Shown here: positions 1 through 6,061 of the stretch, piece after piece
How the letters are laid out: each line of letters begins with the position of its first letter
Numbering within the stretch: position 1 is the first letter of the stretch
Source: Candidatus Poseidoniaceae archaeon
GTDB taxonomy: Archaea > Thermoplasmatota > Poseidoniia > Poseidoniales > Poseidoniaceae
Length of the DNA stretch: 8,318 nt
NCBI GenBank assembly: GCA_013329925.1
Contig: DUJK01000023.1
Span: 1-8,318, forward strand
Direction: 5' to 3'
Translations under genes and position numbers: made by a program
Notes under the pieces: generated by a model
What the model was told of the DNA's origin: nothing
The model's input: only the letters and a program-made list of their open reading frames with translations
Databases searched by the model: none

Positions 1-2888
1 AAAGTTGATTCAGTCACTTGGAAAGTAATCGTGATGACTCTAATTGAATCATCTCCAGTCCCAAGAACAAATTGTCGATCATTACTATCAATTCTTGATT
101 GGAACCAACTGCTGGAGTTACCAGAACTGATATCCATTGAAACTGATTGCGCTGTTGAGTATTGGTTCCTAACAGTAACTTCTAATGTGACTTCATCTTC
201 AAAATTGTCGATAATTACCAACTGAGAAGGTAAAATCTTCAACAGTTCATTGGTACTTCCAACTGAGTAAGTTGAACCACCACTAGCAATTACTGCCTCA
301 TCATATACACTCTTAGCAATAACTACCATCTGTAAATTACCACTAGTGCCTTCGGCAAAGGAGAATTCGACAGTTACGTTGTAACTTGCACCGCTATTAA
401 TTGGTACAGTTTTTGAACCATCTACAAGATTTGTGAATTGAGCATTCATACCTTGAGGAAGATTTAGACTCATTTCAAAACTGTCCTGGATATTTCCGTT
501 ATTGGTTACCTCAAAAGTCATTGATTGAGCAAGGTCTCCTGGAATATAAGATTGGTCAGAGATATCTGTTTCAACATGGACGCTAGCAGTCTTCTTTACC
601 TCTATTGAGACAACTTCGCTAACTATTAGAGAAGGGTCATTTACATTGGTAGCAGTCACTGTAACATCATAAAATCCCTCAGGTAAACCAAGAGGCATTG
701 GCAAATTCAAGAAGAAACTCCAAGTACCGCCCCATTCGTTTAGTAGTGGAGATTCAGTATTATCTACATTAGCGCCTGTTTGACGGTAGTATATTGGGAA
801 ATTATTACTCACTGTGATGTTGTATGACTCTTCATCATTACCATTGTTAAATAGAGTCATGCGAAGCATTTTCTCTTGCCCGTCAGCATAACCAACAACT
901 ACTGGTAGTCCGCCAGCATCAGTTGAAAAGTAGGGTGATGAGTAATCCACCTCTAGGTTGCTTTCACGATATATTGGTACATCAATCAGCCTAGTTAGAG
1001 TGGTATCGCCAACAACATTACCACTTGTTCTTGTTGCCCGTATCTCAACAGATATTTGCCCAGGAGTAGCTTGCTGTTCTGCAGATATCGATAGTGATAA
1101 GTCTGCAGATGTACCCTTTTCCATGAAGATAGAAGTAATAGCATTGCCAACATCATCTTGAATGATACCGCTCCATAGCTCAGCATCAAATGTTGAACGC
1201 AGTTCAAAAGTTGTATCCAAGTTACCGGTATTAGTTATCTGGAATGGCAAATCGGCAGTCTCACCGGGATTCATAGTGAGCGCTATTTGATTGCTATTAG
1301 ATTTGAGCCTTACACTATATTGAGAATTTATCGAGACAGTGGTCGATACTCTAGCTTTTTCGCCTGTGTTAGCTGAACTAGCATCAGTAAACCAAATTTC
1401 CCAATCTTGAATTTGGACATCCGCACCGACTGGTATTGAAAGATTCGCCCAAACCTCTGTGGTTTCAAATGGGCCAATTGGTGGTATCACTACATTGAAA
1501 TCATTGTCATTTGGATTAGTAGTATCTAGTCTTAATTGGGGCACTGTAGGGTCCATCCATGAGGCATTGGTAACGTTTGTTTGAGCCCTAAACTGGACAT
1601 TTTTATAGCCGTTATTAGTCACCAAACACTTCCATGAAACTAAATCATTTGGTACTGTTTCAAAACCACCAACTGGGTCGTCACAGGTAGCGGTGAGAGT
1701 AAATCCATCAACTTTGGAAATTCCGAATTGAACAAAATCGTCAAAATGCATACCTTGAGTTGCCCCAGAACTGTCTGACCTGAATACCAAACCAAATGTC
1801 CAAGAATTACCACCTAAGAATAAATCTGGATTTGCTAAGGATGGGTTTTGAGACCATACTGTTTGTGGGTCCCAAGAAACATTTTTCCATTGGCCTGGAA
1901 TTGGACTAGGGTTTATTTCTGCTACATCCCAATGTACTGATTGTAACGGGTCTGAAAAGTTGCCATTATTATTCCAGAACTCTAGGTACGCAGCATCTCC
2001 CGCACCCATTGTACCCCATGCTTGCAGATGTATTTGGCTGGAAATATAATTTTGGGATTGGAAAATTTTACGACAAACCCAAGCCTGTTCAATATTTGTC
2101 AAACCTGAGTCTAATTGATCACCATTACAGTTATTATCAGGATTTTTGTATGCGTGGACTAATCTGTCAAAGGCACTGGATGGATATGTGTTACCACCTG
2201 GCAAAGACATTCTCCAGTGTGAACTACCAGTAGTTGCATCAGAAGTATCTTCATACCAAGAACCATAATTATTGGCGTCACCGCCTCCTACAGGATAGCG
2301 CCCCGGTATGAAAGTAAGCGAAGTGCCTGAGGCTTGGCCATCAAATATATCTTTGAATACTGCTATTGGTACTTGCTTTTCCATTATGTCGTTATCATTT
2401 CTGTCATCTTCGGTAAAGTTAACAGAGGCTCTTAAAATCAGTCCACCTGAAAGTTCGTTAGTATTTGTATCTAAAACTGAATGGGCCTCTTGAGGGTTCC
2501 ATGATATCGAAGTTGCATCTTTCTGGCCACCTGCCAGTAATCCAGTTGTCCATTCGAATGATTCTATTACGAAACCTATGGGATGGACGATTTCTAATTT
2601 TACGTCGGTTTGCTTCTGTGCACCTGTCACAGAACCGTCTTTGTATACGGTAACTTCTACCTCAATGAGATCATTTTGTAACAGGTAATCAACAACTTCA
2701 CCATCGGGCTGTATCCATTTTTCAGTAGCTATGGTCTGATTACCAAGTTCTATGCTGAAGATACTAAAATCATCTTTTGAGCCACCTTTAGCTGTTGCAG
2801 CATCAACTTCTGGAACATAGTTCATAGCTAATGTTTGCAATAGTAATAACGTCACCAAAGTTACTGAAGATAGCCTTCTCATCATCAT
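1..2888 (-). CDS. Giant secreted surface protein with jelly-roll-like and Ig-like repeat domains (partial, C-terminus outside window)
   Basis: The frame is open from 2888 to the left edge, giving 962 codons with no stop. A GGGTGA ribosome-binding site (2900-2895) lies six bases before the ATG at 2888. An in-frame ATG at 2894 overlaps the end of that site and follows a TGA at once, so 2888 is preferred. Residues 1-30 look like a Sec signal peptide: Met-Arg-Arg start, a Leu/Val-rich core at 9-22, and possible cleavage after Val-Asp-Ala30. Residues 180-390 resemble a beta jelly-roll (MAM or carbohydrate-binding type), ending in Phe-Arg-Ser-Asp and a GMHFDDF-like strand at 379-385. From about 395 onward there are repeated Ig-like units, marked by Asn-rich turns at about 424, 552, 680 and 796, with a degenerate one at 907. 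This resembles CARDB or NEW3-type domains. Cysteines 254/272 and 402/421 may form disulfides, and many N-glycosylation sequons are present. It is likely a cell-surface or secreted binding protein or adhesin. No catalytic motif was recognised, so the function is not assigned. Confidence 0.85.
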   Translation of the reverse strand, partial: MMMRRLSSVTLVTLLLLQTLAMNYVPEVDAATAKGGSKDDFSIFSIELGNQTIATEKWIQPDGEVVDYLLQNDLIEVEVTVYKDGSVTGAQKQTDVKLEIVHPIGFVIESFEWTTGLLAGGQKDATSISWNPQEAHSVLDTNTNELSGGLILRASVNFTEDDRNDNDIMEKQVPIAVFKDIFDGQASGTSLTFIPGRYPVGGGDANNYGSWYEDTSDATTGSSHWRMSLPGGNTYPSSAFDRLVHAYKNPDNNCNGDQLDSGLTNIEQAWVCRKIFQSQNYISSQIHLQAWGTMGAGDAAYLEFWNNNGNFSDPLQSVHWDVAEINPSPIPGQWKNVSWDPQTVWSQNPSLANPDLFLGGNSWTFGLVFRSDSSGATQGMHFDDFVQFGISKVDGFTLTATCDDPVGGFETVPNDLVSWKCLVTNNGYKNVQFRAQTNVTNASWMDPTVPQLRLDTTNPNDNDFNVVIPPIGPFETTEVWANLSIPVGADVQIQDWEIWFTDASSANTGEKARVSTTVSINSQYSVRLKSNSNQIALTMNPGETADLPFQITNTGNLDTTFELRSTFDAELWSGIIQDDVGNAITSIFMEKGTSADLSLSISAEQQATPGQISVEIRATRTSGNVVGDTTLTRLIDVPIYRESNLEVDYSSPYFSTDAGGLPVVVGYADGQEKMLRMTLFNNGNDEESYNITVSNNFPIYYRQTGANVDNTESPLLNEWGGTWSFFLNLPMPLGLPEGFYDVTVTATNVNDPSLIVSEVVSIEVKKTASVHVETDISDQSYIPGDLAQSMTFEVTNNGNIQDSFEMSLNLPQGMNAQFTNLVDGSKTVPINSGASYNVTVEFSFAEGTSGNLQMVVIAKSVYDEAVIASGGSTYSVGSTNELLKILPSQLVIIDNFEDEVTLEVTVRNQYSTAQSVSMDISSGNSSSWFQSRIDSNDRQFVLGTGDDSIRVITITFQVTEST

Positions 2889-2957
2889 CAACATTCACCC
2901 GATGTACATTCAACACATGAAAGTAATTGTTCATTGACTGACAGAAAATCAGTAAAA
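2889..2957 (-). promoter_or_regulatory. Intergenic leader of the giant surface protein gene
   Basis: This 69-base AT-rich gap separates the 414-residue membrane protein from the giant surface protein. Read on the minus strand, it holds a weak inverted repeat (ACTGA, seven-base loop, TCAGT) just after the upstream stop codon. At its downstream end is the GGGTGA ribosome-binding site. I see no convincing archaeal TATA box with a purine-rich BRE. The gene could have its own promoter here or be read through from upstream, and the sequence does not decide between these. Confidence 0.3.
2895..2900 (-). promoter_or_regulatory. Ribosome-binding site of the giant surface protein
   Basis: The minus strand reads GGGTGA here, which contains the GGTGA core complementary to the 3' end of archaeal 16S rRNA. 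It lies six bases before the ATG at 2888. Three consecutive ATG codons (2888, 2885, 2882) follow, and this spacing favours the first of them over the overlapping ATG at 2894. Confidence 0.65.
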
Positions 2958-4202
2958 TTACTCAATTTTAAACCCAGTTATCGATGGTTTATTGTGTGAT
3001 GATTCTGCTTCTTTTTGACCAAAATCGCCAGCAAAAAAGTCATTAAAATCAACTTCTAATTCATCTCCAACTGCCCTGGTTTCATCATTGAGTTCTGATT
3101 CCGGTTTACTATATGGTTGACTAGAATCCTCTTGCTCAGCCGCCGCCTCAGGGATTTCATCGAAAGATTTTGGTGATTCATCGGAAGCAAAAATATGATT
3201 TATATCTTCAGATACAACTGCATTAGATAATGTTCCAACCGCACTAATCACAGATGTGCCTTCGCGATTGGCCGTCAATTCAAGACGCTCAACCATCCAT
3301 TCAGGCGGGTCACCAGATCCAGCACCTAATACTGCTAGAGTAGTGAAAGTAGCGAGCGGAATTACTGCCAGTGCAGCAATTAAATCTAGAAATGAAGTCT
3401 CAGGAATTGAACCAATGTTAAGCGTAGTTTCAAAAAATGATTTTTCTAAGTCTATATTCAAATTAATATCCGAGCCAATCCAACCCAAAACAACTATGCT
3501 AGCCATTCGACCCATCAACCAAAGGATAAGAACTGGAGCTAACCATGAAATTTTGGTCATTGAGATTAACCATTTTCTAGTGAATGAAGCAATTCCAATA
3601 TACTTATTAGCAAGCCTTGGATAATATTTCAAAACAACACTTAGGGTGAAAACATACAGAATCAGAGCCAACTCCAAACGCCTGTTTTCCCGCATTACCG
3701 AATCTGGGACCATTAACACCATTGCTAATGGCAAGGTTGCTAGTAAAACTTGGAAGGGAACTGCTAGTAAGATCAAACCTCCATGAGTTGAGATAATCGA
3801 GTGGCCTTCGTTCCATCTTTGATGAGCAAGCACACTAATTTGGCCGTGAGGGGAGTGGGCGTAATTTTGTCTTGCCAAACGACGTTGTGTAGCATTTCTT
3901 GGAGAACGTGAAAACTTCAAAAACTTCTTCCAACCACCACTTTCGACAACTTTTATTGGTGTATAACCGCCAAGTGCTAGCGCAAGGAATAAAGCCAGCA
4001 TACCATACATCAGCGATGCGGTAACAATCCAAGGAATCATTTCTTTTTGAAATGAAATATTTATGCTTTCACCAAAAATATTGAATTCGAATAAATATGT
4101 CAGGGTAAAAGCAATCAATGGAGTAAGGAAAACTTGACATAAAGCAACAAAGGTAAGCCACAAGCGAGCACTGAATGGTTTTTTACGAACCTTGCCCGCC
4201 AT
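2958..4202 (-). CDS. Six-helix integral membrane protein with acidic cytosolic tail, unknown family
   Basis: This is a 414-residue membrane protein that I do not recognise. Hydrophobic segments lie at about 14-38, 56-79, 141-165, 174-194, 217-240 and 269-294. The N-terminus (MAGKVRKK) is basic, the 80-140 loop is rich in Arg, Lys and His, and the 192-216 loop is also basic. By the positive-inside rule, both termini and these loops are cytosolic. The C-terminal 120 residues have no helix and are strongly acidic from about 330, with repeated Asp/Glu and an aromatic-acidic patch (VDFNDFFAGDF, 384-394) that could be a docking peptide. A GGAGGT motif abuts the ATG with no spacer, which is unusual, but no better start keeps the first helix. 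It follows the 204-residue membrane protein by 76 bases. No transporter signature or catalytic motif is evident. The coding call is firm; the function is unknown. Confidence 0.85.
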   Translation of the reverse strand: MAGKVRKKPFSARLWLTFVALCQVFLTPLIAFTLTYLFEFNIFGESINISFQKEMIPWIVTASLMYGMLALFLALALGGYTPIKVVESGGWKKFLKFSRSPRNATQRRLARQNYAHSPHGQISVLAHQRWNEGHSIISTHGGLILLAVPFQVLLATLPLAMVLMVPDSVMRENRRLELALILYVFTLSVVLKYYPRLANKYIGIASFTRKWLISMTKISWLAPVLILWLMGRMASIVVLGWIGSDINLNIDLEKSFFETTLNIGSIPETSFLDLIAALAVIPLATFTTLAVLGAGSGDPPEWMVERLELTANREGTSVISAVGTLSNAVVSEDINHIFASDESPKSFDEIPEAAAEQEDSSQPYSKPESELNDETRAVGDELEVDFNDFFAGDFGQKEAESSHNKPSITGFKIE

Positions 4203-4278
4203 ACCTCCACGCCAATTTAATGGATTATCAATTATTGCTGAAATCTAAGCAGTAAAAGTAGGGTTTATGGTCAACAAA
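4203..4278 (-). other. Intergenic gap between the two membrane protein genes
   Basis: This 76-base AT-rich spacer contains a pyrimidine-rich TACTTTTACT stretch soon after the upstream stop codon, which could help end transcription. Further down are AT-rich runs (CAATAATTGATAAT and CATTAAATT), and the GGAGGT motif touches the next ATG. A promoter may lie here, but no element clearly matches the archaeal TATA consensus at the expected distance. I see no hairpin and no small gene. Confidence 0.3.
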
Positions 4279-4893
4279 TTATTCTTCACTATCGCTATTA
4301 GTATTTTTGGAATCATCATCAAAATCAATTACTGGATATCCATCGGTCATCAATAATCTAAATCCTCCTAAAAAGAAACCATCCATTCGCTTACGCCCTA
4401 AATCTGGGCGTGGCATATCTGATAATTTGGCATCGCACCTTGCACAAGAGACCGTCAAAATCCTCCATTCTGCTACTGGCATTGGACAACATTTCTGAAC
4501 AGATTTAGTGTCATCGGCTATGGTTTGCAACCGCTGTGCCATTTCTAGAGTCCATGGCGGCTTTGCACCTCCGATAAAGGTCTGTAAGCGTGATAAAATA
4601 AACCAGCCTGAGGAAATCCACAGACCAAATCCAAAGGCGGGATTACCCCATTTTACTGACGCAAGTCCGAATAATAATGGAATGAAGGAAACGATAAATC
4701 CCATCCAATAAATCATCCGCATATGCAGCACACGTTGAGTTAATTTAGGCGATAGTGGAACTGGTGCTGGATGTTCGGGGAAAGCAAGATTGAAACCTTT
4801 ACCTCGGGTAATCATAATAATTGGTATTCTAGGAAATAAAAAAGCAATAATAAACCCAGCAAAAAAATACATCAAAGAACTGACAAATGACAT
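4279..4893 (-). CDS. Small membrane protein with C-terminal four-cysteine domain, unknown family
   Basis: This 204-residue protein belongs to no family I recognise. A hydrophobic helix covers about 5-27. A second lies at about 60-80, and a third, less certain one at 85-103. The C-terminal half is soluble and carries Cys135-Cys136, then Cys150-x-x-Cys153 inside SCARCDAKL. That layout looks like a compact zinc-binding or redox site. The tail from about 188 is acidic and Ser/Asn-rich. The start codon lies four bases after the aminotransferase stop, and a GTGAT motif overlapping that stop codon can serve as ribosome-binding site, which suggests translational coupling. Its partner is therefore probably encoded in the same operon with the protease and aminotransferase. 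The coding call is firm because the frame is uninterrupted, helices are clear and packing is tight. Metal binding is an inference from cysteine spacing alone. Confidence 0.83.
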   Translation of the reverse strand: MSFVSSLMYFFAGFIIAFLFPRIPIIMITRGKGFNLAFPEHPAPVPLSPKLTQRVLHMRMIYWMGFIVSFIPLLFGLASVKWGNPAFGFGLWISSGWFILSRLQTFIGGAKPPWTLEMAQRLQTIADDTKSVQKCCPMPVAEWRILTVSCARCDAKLSDMPRPDLGRKRMDGFFLGGFRLLMTDGYPVIDFDDDSKNTNSDSEE

Positions 4894-4897
4894 AATA

Positions 4898-6046
4898 TCA
4901 CAAACCGTTTAGCCTTCTCAACGATTTTTCAACCTTGTCCATTCCTAATTGAATATCCTCTTTGGAAATTGTGTAAGCAAATCTAAGATGTCCCTCGCCT
5001 GAAGGGCCGAATGCTGAACCTGGTGAACAAAGTACACCATCTTTCAACAATTCAAGAGCAATTTCTTCGGAGTTCAACCCATCAACGTGAACCTTAGGAA
5101 ATACATAGATGGCACCTTTGGGTTTGTGACATTCAACACCTGGCATCGCATTTAGCCGGTCGACAATCAAGTCACAGCGTTCTTGGAATTCTTTGGCAAT
5201 TATATCAGGGTAATCTGCTGCTTGCTCCATTGCTGCTAGCACAGCATATTGCATAGCATCATTAGAACAGGCTGTGATATAATATTGCATCTTGATAATT
5301 TGCTTCATAGCCTCGAGGTTGTCAGAAATAATATAGCCAATTCGCCAGCCAGTCATGGCAAAGGTTTTGGAAAAAGAGTTCACGACCAAGACCTTATCAT
5401 AATCGGTTCCCATAAATGAAATATGCTCGCTTTCAAACACGATTCGGTCATATACTTCATCGCTAATAATCCATAAATCATGTTTCTTGGCAAAATTGAG
5501 CAACTCATCACGCTGATAGTGATCTAGAGTGCCACCAGTTGGATTACTTGGGAAGTTATACAAAATAGCCACTGTATTTTCATCGATTAAAGCTTCTAAA
5601 TCTGAAATTTGCGGAATAAATTCGTTGTCAAATTTGCAAGGATAATACCTGTCCTCTCCGCCACAAATAGACACATCTGGCCCATACAAAGGGAAATATG
5701 GTTCTGGCAGCAACACATTATCACCTGGATTTACCAATGTAAGAAAAATATTGAGCAGCGCATTTGTTCCAGACATAGTTATGCACACATTATCTGCTGT
5801 CATGCCTTCTTGGTAAGCATCCCAGGATTGGGAAATTTTGTCCCTTAGTGCGGGTAACCCTGCGGTTGTAGTATACTTGTTATGGCCGTCAAGCATAGCT
5901 TGGTGAAAGGCTTCGATAGCTACTTTTGGCGGTTGAAAGTCTGGCTCTCCAAGTCCAAATGAAATAACATCATCACCAGCAAGGTCGAACATTTTGCGCA
6001 CCCCTGTGGGTTGTATTGCCAACGCTCGATCACTAAAACCACTCAT
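4898..6046 (-). CDS. PLP-dependent aminotransferase, class I/II (aspartate/aromatic aminotransferase-like)
   Basis: This cytosolic fold-type-I enzyme should move an amino group between an amino acid and a 2-oxo acid, with pyridoxal phosphate on a lysine. Numbering from the ATG at 6046 (382 residues, normal for the family), visible landmarks are GEPDF at 33-37, SGT at 92-94 (phosphate cup), Tyr117 near the ring, NPTG at 168-171 with Asn168, Asp196 and Tyr199 in SDEVYDR, the Schiff-base Lys227 in SFSKTFAMTGWRIGY with Arg235, and Arg355 in HLRFAY for the substrate carboxylate. These fit subgroup I-gamma aspartate aminotransferases, but alanine, aromatic or broad specificity cannot be excluded. 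A GTG at 6055 is in frame, but GGTGAGG lies five bases before the ATG at 6046, so 6046 is preferred. The gene begins 15 bases after the protease stop and ends four bases before the next start, consistent with an operon. Confidence 0.93.
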   Translation of the reverse strand: MSGFSDRALAIQPTGVRKMFDLAGDDVISFGLGEPDFQPPKVAIEAFHQAMLDGHNKYTTTAGLPALRDKISQSWDAYQEGMTADNVCITMSGTNALLNIFLTLVNPGDNVLLPEPYFPLYGPDVSICGGEDRYYPCKFDNEFIPQISDLEALIDENTVAILYNFPSNPTGGTLDHYQRDELLNFAKKHDLWIISDEVYDRIVFESEHISFMGTDYDKVLVVNSFSKTFAMTGWRIGYIISDNLEAMKQIIKMQYYITACSNDAMQYAVLAAMEQAADYPDIIAKEFQERCDLIVDRLNAMPGVECHKPKGAIYVFPKVHVDGLNSEEIALELLKDGVLCSPGSAFGPSGEGHLRFAYTISKEDIQLGMDKVEKSLRRLNGL

Positions 6047-6050
6047 GAGC

Positions 6051-6057
6051 CTCACCG
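6051..6057 (-). promoter_or_regulatory. Ribosome-binding site of the aminotransferase, decides its start
   Basis: The minus strand reads GGTGAGG here, which contains the GGTGA core expected to pair with archaeal 16S rRNA. It is five bases before the ATG at 6046. The in-frame GTG at 6055 lies inside this motif, so it is unlikely to be the initiation codon. Using the ATG removes three residues from the longest possible protein and loses no conserved part. Confidence 0.65.
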
Positions 6058-6061
6058 TCTA

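Noticed and set aside
1..2888. Many short plus-strand open frames across this region, suggesting separate small genes
   Set aside because: The minus strand carries one frame open without a stop for 962 codons, with a signal peptide and a ribosome-binding site. The short plus-strand frames have no such support and are its shadows.
2940..2957. A hairpin terminator after the 414-residue membrane protein gene
   Set aside because: The ACTGA/TCAGT arms are only five bases long, and no T-run follows on the minus strand.
3256..3624. A 122-residue plus-strand open frame opposite the six-helix membrane protein
   Set aside because: It lies wholly within the gene on the other strand, lacks a ribosome-binding site that I can see, and its composition is that of a reverse-strand shadow.
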